From Bacteroidales bacterium UBA6248 (GTDB taxonomy: Bacteria > Bacteroidota > Bacteroidia > Bacteroidales > Lentimicrobiaceae), in contig DJVU01000071.1 of assembly GCA_002441345.1 (NCBI GenBank), positions 1-13,520 on the forward strand: DNA of 13,520 bases, given 5' to 3'. Within the stretch, counting starts at the first letter, position 1. Each line of letters begins with the position of its first letter. Shown one piece after another: positions 7,384-13,520 of this stretch. The position numbers and the translations under genes are program-made. A model generated the notes under the pieces. It did not search any database and was not told the origin of the DNA. It saw only the letters and a list, made by a program, of their open reading frames with translations.

Positions 7384-7391
7384 CAAAAATA
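7384..7391 (-). promoter_or_regulatory. Minus-strand -7 element (TATTTTTG) for the DUF5020-permease operon
   Basis: On the minus strand this reads TATTTTTG, a match to TAnnTTTG, ending 30 bp before the ATG at 7353. The predicted leader is about 24 nt. No convincing -33 TTTG is seen at the right distance. Confidence 0.5.
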
Positions 7392-7508
7392 AGGTATAGA
7401 ATGAATTTTGAAAATTTTGCTCCCGAAGATGTTAAAATACGTGAAAACCCCATAAACACTGAACATTGAACACTTTTACGTGTTTTAAATGCCTCAAATG
7501 TTCATAAA

Positions 7509-7931
7509 ATGTTAAAAACAATATTTAATACCCGTACGGGAAGCCATACCGACCTCGGACTTTTAGTTTTGCGCATTGCTGCCGGAAGTATGATGCTAAC
7601 CCACGGAATACCAAAGATTATAAACTTTTCCGCTATCGCCGCGTCCGGAAAATTTCCGGCTGTTCTGGGAAGTCCGGAATTTGGACTTTCGCTGGCCATT
7701 TTCGCGGAAGCCGGAATGTCATTGTTGCTGATAGCCGGATTTATGAGCAGACTGAGTACAATTCCGCTCATCGTTACCATGCTAATTGCTGCTTTTTATG
7801 CCCATGCCGGTGATCCCTTCGGTGCGAAAGAACCCGCACTGATGTATTTAAGCATGTATCTGGCAATTCTTCTGGCAGGCCCGGGCAGATTTTCGGCTGA
7901 CCACTATATTGGTAAAAAACGGGAACATTAG
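7509..7931 (+). CDS. DoxX-family membrane protein
   Basis: This 140-residue protein has four predicted membrane segments (about residues 15-36, 59-79, 84-101 and 109-125). The DoxX landmarks are LRIAAGSMMLTHGIPKI at 21-37 (the LR-x-G-x-H-G-x-x-K pattern), FAEAGMSLLLIAGF at 65-78 and AHAGDPFG at 98-105. DoxX proteins are small inner-membrane proteins linked in some organisms to quinol oxidation or redox stress; the activity of a given member cannot be predicted. The gene is divergent from the DUF5020 operon across a 155-bp gap and convergent with the gene ending at 7949, with only 17 bp between them and no terminator visible. I find no TAnnTTTG motif upstream. The ATG at 7509 is chosen because it precedes the first membrane segment; it ends with TAG. 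Confidence 0.88.
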   Translation: MLKTIFNTRTGSHTDLGLLVLRIAAGSMMLTHGIPKIINFSAIAASGKFPAVLGSPEFGLSLAIFAEAGMSLLLIAGFMSRLSTIPLIVTMLIAAFYAHAGDPFGAKEPALMYLSMYLAILLAGPGRFSADHYIGKKREH

Positions 7932-7948
7932 CCGGTTTTCAGGCAGCG

Positions 7949-8419
7949 TCAGAGCGCTCTGATTTCTTCCAGGTAATCGTGCCGCAGGTCTTCGTGCAGA
8001 ACGGGGAGCACGCTGCGTACTTTGGAAAGCTGACCTGCATAAATATTATTAAGGGAGGTGACACCAGGCAGCAGCAGTCCCGAATCTTTCATGATCCGGC
8101 AAAAGGACAGCCGCAGTTCCGCTTCTGCCTGTTTTGAACCGCAAAAGCGAACGTACTTATTCATATTCCGGAGGATTTTGCGGATGCTTTTTCGCACATA
8201 ATAGCTGTGGTTGGTATTGATTTCGCTGAATGCCAGAACGATCTCATTTTTTACCGAGTTTACGTAGGCGGCTTCATCTGCAGCCTCAAAAATCAGGTAC
8301 GACAGAAGCTCTTTGTTTTCAACCTTATACCTGGCCAACCGCAGGCAAAACTGTACCAGCTCTTTCTGAGGCATGGCCGACAGTTCATTTTTCAGCAAAT
8401 GGAGCGAAGCAGGCTTCAT
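7949..8419 (-). CDS. Conserved hypothetical helical protein, coupled to the DUF3820 gene
   Basis: I do not recognise a named family. The 156-residue product is cytoplasmic by appearance (no signal peptide or membrane segment) and looks almost entirely alpha-helical. It is basic in the middle: HSYYVRKSIRKILRNMNKYVRF spans residues 71-92. The N-terminal MPQKELVQFCLRLARYKVENKELLSYLIFE region (16-45) recalls uncharacterised Bacteroidota proteins, but I cannot give a DUF number with confidence. Its ATG overlaps the stop of the DUF3820 gene as ATGA (8416-8419), the classic arrangement for translational coupling, so the two products are probably made together and may interact. The basic helices suggest, without proving, nucleic-acid or phosphate-rich partners. 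It ends with a TGA stop, relevant when judging the internal TGA at 2716. Confidence 0.75.
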   Translation of the reverse strand: MKPASLHLLKNELSAMPQKELVQFCLRLARYKVENKELLSYLIFEAADEAAYVNSVKNEIVLAFSEINTNHSYYVRKSIRKILRNMNKYVRFCGSKQAEAELRLSFCRIMKDSGLLLPGVTSLNNIYAGQLSKVRSVLPVLHEDLRHDYLEEIRAL

Positions 8420-8640
8420 GGCCGGTGGTTTTTCCGTATCGGCTCGAGCAGATACTCGAGTCCGTTAAGTTTTATCTCATATGCCGTGTGCAGCAGCATG
8501 CCGAGCCGTCCTTCCGGAAAGCCCTTGCGCTCAAACCATTCGAGGTAAGAAACCGGCAGGTTGCAAAGCAATGTACCCTTGTATTTTCCAAACGGCATTG
8601 GCATGGTAACAAGCTGAATGAGTATCTGTGGATCCATCAT
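8416..8640 (-). CDS. DUF3820 family protein
   Basis: The product is 74 residues. The core MPFGKYKGTLLCNLPVSYL at 15-33, followed by EWFERKGFPEGRLGMLL and EIKLNGLEYLL, matches DUF3820, a family of small single-domain proteins annotated as putative quorum-sensing-regulated virulence factors. That annotation is a database label; the biochemical role is unknown. The length is normal for the family. Two ATGs are adjacent (8640 and 8637) and either could be used. The stop overlaps the next gene's start by 4 bp. It lies 92 bp after the GH13 stop with no terminator or TAnnTTTG motif between, so readthrough from the GH13 promoter is possible. Confidence 0.88.
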   Translation of the reverse strand: MMDPQILIQLVTMPMPFGKYKGTLLCNLPVSYLEWFERKGFPEGRLGMLLHTAYEIKLNGLEYLLEPIRKNHRP

Positions 8641-8732
8641 GGCAGGCAGATCAATTAAGATATTTGGTTACACATTACCGATGCCAGGTACATACCGGGA
8701 ATCCGGCTGAGGCTTCGGCTGCATACGGATGG

Positions 8733-10610
8733 CTATTGTTCCAGCTTCAGAATCAGTGATTCAAGTGGATTCAGAACGATTTTCACCCTTCCTGTACGAT
8801 CTTCCACTATCAGGTCGAAGGTTCTTTGGCCGTAGAGCTGGTCCGTCATCCTGTAGAATCCGTCGGTCAGTTTCCATTCGCTCACCAGTCCGGCAGGCAA
8901 CTGAAGTTCGTATGCATCGGCAACCCAATCCTTAAAGTTCACCAGGACCAGCAGATGCTCCTGTTCACACCAGCGGGCAAATGCAAATCCTTTTTCGAAA
9001 TATCCGGGACTATGCATTCGGTTGTGGGAGTGCAGTTCCATGTAATTCCCCATGAGGGCCGGGCTGCTGATGGTAAAGTTAAGCAGCCTGGTGTAGAAAT
9101 CGCGCAGATCTTTCTCCTCCGGGCTCAGCTGTCCGCCGTCGAAGGAACCTCCGTTCATCCATCGCTGGTGGGCCGGAACTCCCTGGTAGTCAAATATGGT
9201 TGTGCGGGTTTCGCTGCCGAATCCTGCATTCTCCTCCCCTTTCTCACCCACTTCCTGACCGAAATAAATCATGGTAGGTGATGTGCTGATGGTGGCGCTG
9301 AGCACCATGGCAGGTTTCCCTTTCAGGGCATTTCCTGCAAAGGCAGGACTTGGCAGGCGCTGCTCATCGTGGTTCTCGAGAAAATGAAGCATGTGATGCT
9401 CAATGTCGGCAAGACCGGCCTGAATAGCGGCAATATGATCCGCAGAACCATGTCCCTGAATAATGTTTTTCAGCGTATCGTACAGCTCCACCTTGTCGTA
9501 GAGGTAGTCCATCTTCCCTTTGCGGATGTAATCGCGGTAAAGCGAGGGGTTATAAACTTCGGCCAGGAGGAAGGCGTCGGGCCTGACATTTTTAATGGCT
9601 GAATTCATATAGCTCCAGAATTCTACCGGTACCATTTCAGCCATATCGAAGCGGAATCCGTCGACGCCCAGATTAACCCAGTAGAGGGTAATATCCCTGA
9701 ATTTCTTCCAGCTGTCCGGAACGTCTTTATCCTGCCAGAAGGCAAAATGATCGGCGGCTGACTTATGCTCAAATCCAGCGGGCAGAGTATCGAAATCCCT
9801 GCTTCCGTCGGGCCTTATGCCGTAATTTACCTTCACGGTCTCATACCAGTCGTTGAAATCGGGCTGTGGCTGCCGCGATCCGTTACCAGTCCATTTCGCG
9901 GGATATTCATCAAACTTCCCGTCGGCAAGGGGGTGCAGTTCTCCGCCAAGGGGTTTGTACCATTCGGGGAAAGCCGGAACTTTAAATGCCTGGCCTGGAA
10001 TATAGTAGAAATTATTGTTGCGGGCATACTCCACCGATGTGTCGTCGGATGCACCGAAATCTTCGGTACCCGGAGGGTTTGAGAGGGATTTGTAGTGCCG
10101 GGCAACGTGGTTTGGAACTATATCGATAATCACTTTCATCCCGTGGCTATGGGTACGGTTGACGAGGTCGAGGAACTCTTCGAGGCGTCTGGCGGGGTCA
10201 ACGGCCAGATCGGGATTAACGTTATAGTAATCCTTCACCGCATAGGGTGAGCCTGCACGCCCTTTTACTACATCCGGATCGTCGCTGGTGATGCCGTATG
10301 CTGTATAATCCCGGATTACGGCATGATGCGGAACGCCGGTATACCAGATGTGCGTAACACCCATCGCCCGGATTTCTTCCAGCGCTTTACCGGTAATGTC
10401 GTTGAACTTCCCTACCCCGTTTTCTTCAATGGTACCCCAGGGCTTATTGGTAGTGTTGGTATTTCCATATAAACGTGTAAATACCTGATAAACAACTATC
10501 TTATTAGATAATGATTCCATACTTTCGGCGTTTTTCTTTTCATTTTTTCCATTGCATGACCACAAAAAAAACGGGATCAGAACCGGTATAACCCAACGTA
10601 ACAGCTTCAT
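8733..10610 (-). CDS. GH13 alpha-amylase-family lipoprotein
   Basis: Using the ATG at 10610 the protein has 625 residues. Residues 1-19 are a lipoprotein signal ending FFLWSC, with Cys19 as the lipidated residue; Trp at -2 is unusual. The GH13 (beta/alpha)8 regions are clear: region I DIVPNH at 163-168, region II GVDGFRFDMAE with nucleophile Asp322, region III FLLAEVYNP with acid/base Glu351, and region IV FLENHDEQR with the stabilising Asp415. All three catalytic carboxylates are present. A beta-sandwich C-terminal domain follows (about 540-625). It should hydrolyse alpha-1,4-glucans or maltodextrins at the cell envelope; subfamily and product specificity are not resolvable here. An in-frame ATG at 10658 would add 16 residues, but it lies upstream of the -7 promoter motif (10644-10637) and would bury the lipoprotein signal, so I reject it. 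No SusC/SusD genes are adjacent. The divergent neighbour is a putative porin. Confidence 0.93.
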   Translation of the reverse strand: MKLLRWVIPVLIPFFLWSCNGKNEKKNAESMESLSNKIVVYQVFTRLYGNTNTTNKPWGTIEENGVGKFNDITGKALEEIRAMGVTHIWYTGVPHHAVIRDYTAYGITSDDPDVVKGRAGSPYAVKDYYNVNPDLAVDPARRLEEFLDLVNRTHSHGMKVIIDIVPNHVARHYKSLSNPPGTEDFGASDDTSVEYARNNNFYYIPGQAFKVPAFPEWYKPLGGELHPLADGKFDEYPAKWTGNGSRQPQPDFNDWYETVKVNYGIRPDGSRDFDTLPAGFEHKSAADHFAFWQDKDVPDSWKKFRDITLYWVNLGVDGFRFDMAEMVPVEFWSYMNSAIKNVRPDAFLLAEVYNPSLYRDYIRKGKMDYLYDKVELYDTLKNIIQGHGSADHIAAIQAGLADIEHHMLHFLENHDEQRLPSPAFAGNALKGKPAMVLSATISTSPTMIYFGQEVGEKGEENAGFGSETRTTIFDYQGVPAHQRWMNGGSFDGGQLSPEEKDLRDFYTRLLNFTISSPALMGNYMELHSHNRMHSPGYFEKGFAFARWCEQEHLLVLVNFKDWVADAYELQLPAGLVSEWKLTDGFYRMTDQLYGQRTFDLIVEDRTGRVKIVLNPLESLILKLEQ

Positions 10611-10636
10611 GGCGACGGATTTTTTGGATGAAGAAT

Positions 10637-10644
10637 CAAAGATA
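10637..10644 (-). promoter_or_regulatory. Minus-strand -7 element (TATCTTTG) for the GH13 gene
   Basis: The minus strand reads TATCTTTG, a full match to TAnnTTTG, 26 bp before the ATG at 10610. This gives a leader of about 20 nt. It lies inside the longest open frame, which argues that translation starts at 10610 and not 10658. Confidence 0.6.
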
Positions 10645-10798
10645 TGGAAAGTTTTCAAGAGCGGATCAGGGAAACGAAATCACAAAGCTGCGGAGGCCGT
10701 TGGTGCAAAACAGGCAAAAACAAGTTCGCTGCCCGGCTAAACAGTCTGAACTGACCGAATAAATGGCTTATGAGCCGTGAATTAAGCGGCGTTAATTC

Positions 10799-10806
10799 TA
10801 TCTTTG
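10799..10806 (+). promoter_or_regulatory. Plus-strand -7 element (TATCTTTG) for the porin gene
   Basis: TATCTTTG, the same word as the divergent GH13 element, ends 18 bp before the ATG at 10825. The predicted leader is about 10 nt. It includes the TTG at 10804 that would otherwise be read as a possible start codon. Confidence 0.6.
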
Positions 10807-10824
10807 CATTCGCAAATCAGCATT

Positions 10825-12786
10825 ATGCGTCAACTCAGGCTAACTCTACTACTGTTTCTTGCCCTTGTACAGGGTTTGACTGCCCAGGAAGCGGGTGGAG
10901 GAAAAGAAGAACAGCATTCGCCGGATACTGCCAGCGTTTACTATTACCATGCCAGTCAGCGCTGGCCGGGGTCTGAATTAATACCTGCCATCGACACCCT
11001 GCTGACCGGCTTCAACTTTTACGATCCCCTGGAAGGCTTCGATCGCATCTATGCCGTAAACGGCAACATCGGACTCGCCTATAAGAATTTAATATTCGGG
11101 CACACCCTGCAGCCGGGCTTTCGTTTTACACCTTTTCACTTCAGCAATTACTTCTTTCTGAATGAAAACATTCCGTATTACCGGACGTTTGCACCGTATT
11201 CCAACATTGCATACAGTTTCGGCAACGGGAAAGAGCAACTGTTCAGCGTTACCCACAGTCAGCAGGTGCTGCGCGGCCTGAGTCTGGGCATTGACCTTCG
11301 TATTATAAATTCGCTGGGATTGTACACCCGGCAGAAATCCGACAATGTTTCGCTTGCCATGCAGGCGCAATATATTTCTGGCAGCGAGAGATACGCGGTA
11401 TATGCCAATTACCGCAGCAACCGCCTGAAATGGAGGGAAAACGGCGGAATAGTATACGATACCGTTTTCACGGATAACATGGAGTCCGATCGTCAGCGCA
11501 TTGCCGTCAGGCTCCCCAATGCCGAAAATCTGATAAAAGAAAGCGGATTCCAGGCTTCGCAGTATTATTATTTCGTTCGGAAAAACGGACGGATCAGCAG
11601 CGACACCCTGAAGGATAAAGAGCGTAGAGAAGGCGATACCCTGAAAAATACAAACCGGGAAAACCCTTTGTTCTTTGAGCCCGGGCGTACAAACTTCATA
11701 CGTCATACCTTTACCTACAGCCGGAATGCCTCCCTGTATACCGATCAGAATCCCGCAGGCGGGTACTATCCTGCCATCTATGCCGACAGCACAAAAACCC
11801 TCGACTCCCTTTTCTACCATGAATTTACCAACGAATTTGCAGTAGAAGGCGGGATCGGAAGAGCCAGGGGCAGCGGGAAGGCAATTCTGGTCAGAGGTGG
11901 AATTGAGCACACTTTCACCACTTTTAAGTACGATACTACCGTTAAGAAGCAATTCAACCGGCTCACGACGTTCGGGTATGTTTCGGCAAATGCCTTTGGC
12001 GTTGCCCGTGCCGAAGGCAGGATATGGATGACTAACGGCGCTCCCTTCAAAGGCGATAAGGGAATTTCTTCCATGCTTACCTTTCCGGCATTCGACAATT
12101 CCGCTTCCTGGGGAAATCTGTATGCTTCGCTTTCGCTGGATGCACTGCAGCCCGATTACTTCTTCCAATATTATCAGTCAAACCATTTCAGGTGGGAAAA
12201 CAGTTTCGGGCAGCAAACCATTTTAGGCGGCAAGGTAATGTACAGCCGTAAGCATCTGAAGGCCGGATTCAACTTTTACAATCTCGAAGGATGGGTATAT
12301 CTGGATGAAAACGCCCTGCCTGCAAGGGAGAATGCTGCCTTCCAGCTTACACAGCTTTACGGACAGGCCGATATCGGGCTTGGTCCGTTCGGACTGCATG
12401 CGTATGCCGTCTGGCAGAATTCGGCCAATAATCAGGTTGTGCGGGTCCCCGACCTGGCGGCACGTTTTTCGGCAACGTATACGGTGGCGCTGTTCAAACG
12501 GGCGCTGCATCTGCAGACCGGGCTTTCGGCCATGTACAATACAGCCTTTATGGCGGATGCCTACATGCCGGCACTTCGTTCCTATTACCTTCAGAACACC
12601 ATTGAAACCGGAGGTTATCCTTACGTGGATGCATTCATCAACCTCAGGGTGAAACGGGCCCGCCTGTTTCTTTTGATGGAGCATGTTAATGCGGGACTTA
12701 ACGGGTACAATTATTTCATGGTGCCGCACTATCCGATGGCCGACCGGGGATTCCGGTTCGGCGTGTCGTGGAATTTCTTTGATTAA
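10825..12786 (+). CDS. Putative porin (Porin_10-type outer-membrane beta-barrel)
   Basis: From the ATG at 10825 the product is 653 residues. Residues 1-20 are a signal peptide (MRQLRLTLLLF, then GLTAQ). The mature protein is rich in Tyr, Phe and alternating beta-strand pattern with no long helix, as expected of a large outer-membrane barrel. NFYDPLEGFDRIYAVNGNIG near the N-terminus and the ending YPMADRGFRFGVSWNFFD are typical of the Bacteroidota putative porin family (Porin_10), whose members end in an aromatic beta-signal. Substrate is unknown. A TTG start at 10804 in the same frame is rejected because it lies inside the -7 promoter motif and would precede the signal peptide with polar residues. 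The gene is divergent from the GH13 gene, and a secreted hydrolase gene follows 22 bp later, probably in the same operon. It ends with TAA. Confidence 0.88.
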   Translation: MRQLRLTLLLFLALVQGLTAQEAGGGKEEQHSPDTASVYYYHASQRWPGSELIPAIDTLLTGFNFYDPLEGFDRIYAVNGNIGLAYKNLIFGHTLQPGFRFTPFHFSNYFFLNENIPYYRTFAPYSNIAYSFGNGKEQLFSVTHSQQVLRGLSLGIDLRIINSLGLYTRQKSDNVSLAMQAQYISGSERYAVYANYRSNRLKWRENGGIVYDTVFTDNMESDRQRIAVRLPNAENLIKESGFQASQYYYFVRKNGRISSDTLKDKERREGDTLKNTNRENPLFFEPGRTNFIRHTFTYSRNASLYTDQNPAGGYYPAIYADSTKTLDSLFYHEFTNEFAVEGGIGRARGSGKAILVRGGIEHTFTTFKYDTTVKKQFNRLTTFGYVSANAFGVARAEGRIWMTNGAPFKGDKGISSMLTFPAFDNSASWGNLYASLSLDALQPDYFFQYYQSNHFRWENSFGQQTILGGKVMYSRKHLKAGFNFYNLEGWVYLDENALPARENAAFQLTQLYGQADIGLGPFGLHAYAVWQNSANNQVVRVPDLAARFSATYTVALFKRALHLQTGLSAMYNTAFMADAYMPALRSYYLQNTIETGGYPYVDAFINLRVKRARLFLLMEHVNAGLNGYNYFMVPHYPMADRGFRFGVSWNFFD

Positions 12787-12808
12787 TACACATCGTTACG
12801 GAAAACAG

Positions 12809-13520
12809 ATGAAGAGAATACTCTTTCTTTTACTGATTGCATTGCCTTCAGTAACCTTGCATGCCCAGCAGCAGAGCGGATCTTTCACTGCCAGCATCCA
12901 GAGGAGCGTTGAAGCCGGCTACCTTTTGTACCTTCCCGAGGGGTATGCCATACAAACAGAACAACAGTGGCCGTTGCTGGTTTTCCTGCACGGATCGGGC
13001 GAGCGCGGCGACGACCTGGAGAAAGTCAAGGTGCACGGACCTCCCAAACTGGCTGAGCAGGGTGAAAAATTCCCGTTTATCATACTGTCGCCCCAGTGCC
13101 CTGACAAACGCGACTGGGATGCTGAAACGCTTTATGCACTGGTGAAGGATATTGCATCGAGATACCGTGTGGACGAACGAAGGGTATATGTTACAGGTCT
13201 GAGCATGGGTGGCTGGGCAACGTGGGATCTGGCGATGGCATATCCCGGATATTTTGCAGCAATTGCGCCGGTATGCGGAAGAATAGACCGTAACTACCCC
13301 CGCAGAGCAGATGAGCTGAAATCCATGCCCGTATGGGCGTTTCACGGGGCAGCCGACGATGTGGTTCCGGTGACCGAAGCCGCCAGAATGATCCGGCTGC
13401 TGCAGGATGCCGGAGGCAATGCCCGGATTACCATCTACCCCGGCGCTGGTCACGACAGCTGGACGGAGACTTACAACAATCCGGAGCTCTTTGAATGGCT
13501 GCTTAAACAAAGCAGACCAT
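12809..13520 (+). CDS. Secreted alpha/beta-hydrolase (esterase/prolyl-oligopeptidase-like), 3' end cut by the window
   Basis: The window shows 237 codons; the stop lies beyond the right edge, probably close, since the last visible helix resembles the fold's end. Residues 1-19 are a signal peptide (MKRILFLLLIALPSV, then LHAQ). The alpha/beta-hydrolase features are complete: oxyanion-hole segment FLHGSGERGDD at 59-69, nucleophile elbow GLSMGGWATW with Ser132, acid HGAADDVVP (Asp183 or 184), and GAGHDSW with His215. This combination is seen in secreted phospholipase/carboxylesterase-like and dienelactone-hydrolase-like proteins and in CE1-type esterases, often labelled prolyl oligopeptidase family. 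An ester substrate (for example an acyl or feruloyl polysaccharide side chain) is plausible but unproven. It starts 22 bp after the porin stop, so cotranscription is likely. Confidence 0.88.
   Translation, partial: MKRILFLLLIALPSVTLHAQQQSGSFTASIQRSVEAGYLLYLPEGYAIQTEQQWPLLVFLHGSGERGDDLEKVKVHGPPKLAEQGEKFPFIILSPQCPDKRDWDAETLYALVKDIASRYRVDERRVYVTGLSMGGWATWDLAMAYPGYFAAIAPVCGRIDRNYPRRADELKSMPVWAFHGAADDVVPVTEAARMIRLLQDAGGNARITIYPGAGHDSWTETYNNPELFEWLLKQSRP

Noticed and set aside
7354..7508. Possible purine riboswitch ahead of the DUF5020-permease operon
   Set aside because: The predicted leader is only about 24 nt and I see no three-way junction; the upstream AT-rich repeats are imperfect.
8449..8460. 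Paired CTCGAG palindromes within the DUF3820 gene
   Set aside because: They fall in codons for the conserved GLEYLLEP segment and are explained by the repeated Leu-Glu pairs.
11089..12168. Long minus-strand open frame (359 codons) opposite the porin gene
   Set aside because: It lies wholly antisense to a well-supported outer-membrane protein gene and its translation shows no coherent domain or signal; the same holds for 12223-12729.
12848..13510. Minus-strand open frame of 220 codons opposite the hydrolase gene
   Set aside because: The plus strand encodes a signal peptide and full Ser-Asp-His triad in the same region; the antisense translation is low-complexity Cys/Arg-rich shadow sequence.

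Overview
The window looks like ordinary chromosomal sequence from a member of the Bacteroidota, probably class Bacteroidia; genus is not determinable from what I can see. Evidence for the phylum: two neighbouring genes end in type IX secretion (T9SS, Por system) type A sorting domains; there is a Porin_10-type putative porin and a DUF5020-type outer-membrane protein, both typical of the phylum; and several starts are preceded by the Bacteroidota sigma-factor -7 motif TAnnTTTG, with short leaders and no strong Shine-Dalgarno sequences. There are no RNA genes, insertion sequences, phage genes or CRISPR arrays that I can support.

Layout. 1-245 (-): start of a secreted C69 dipeptidase, running off the left edge. 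503-1681 (+): a Methyltransf_32-type SAM methyltransferase. 2026-3213 (+): a secreted seven-bladed Ycf48/BNR-like propeller with a T9SS signal, interrupted by one in-frame TGA exactly where a blade motif requires Trp. 3580-5247 (+): a right-handed beta-helix T9SS cargo protein. A strong bidirectional terminator (5255-5307) separates it from the convergent operon 7353-5343 (-), which encodes a DUF5020/Tsx-like outer-membrane protein followed by an AzgA-type purine permease. 7509-7931 (+): a DoxX membrane protein. 10610-7949 (-): a GH13 alpha-amylase-like lipoprotein, then a DUF3820 protein and a conserved hypothetical that overlap by 4 bp. 10825-12786 (+), divergent from the GH13 gene: the putative porin, followed 22 bp later by a secreted alpha/beta-hydrolase esterase that runs off the right edge.

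How the genes fit together. Nearly every product is envelope-associated or secreted: peptide breakdown (C69), purine uptake across both membranes (DUF5020 plus NCS2), starch/maltodextrin breakdown (GH13), ester or peptide hydrolysis (alpha/beta-hydrolase), a general porin and two T9SS surface proteins. This suits a heterotrophic, polymer-degrading lifestyle. The GH13 gene is not in a classical polysaccharide utilisation locus, since no SusC/SusD pair is visible.

I did not find a clear undescribed multi-gene system. The best leads are the nonsense codon in the propeller gene, the paired outer/inner-membrane purine uptake operon, the translationally coupled DUF3820-hypothetical pair, and the promoter motifs, which correct two start codons.
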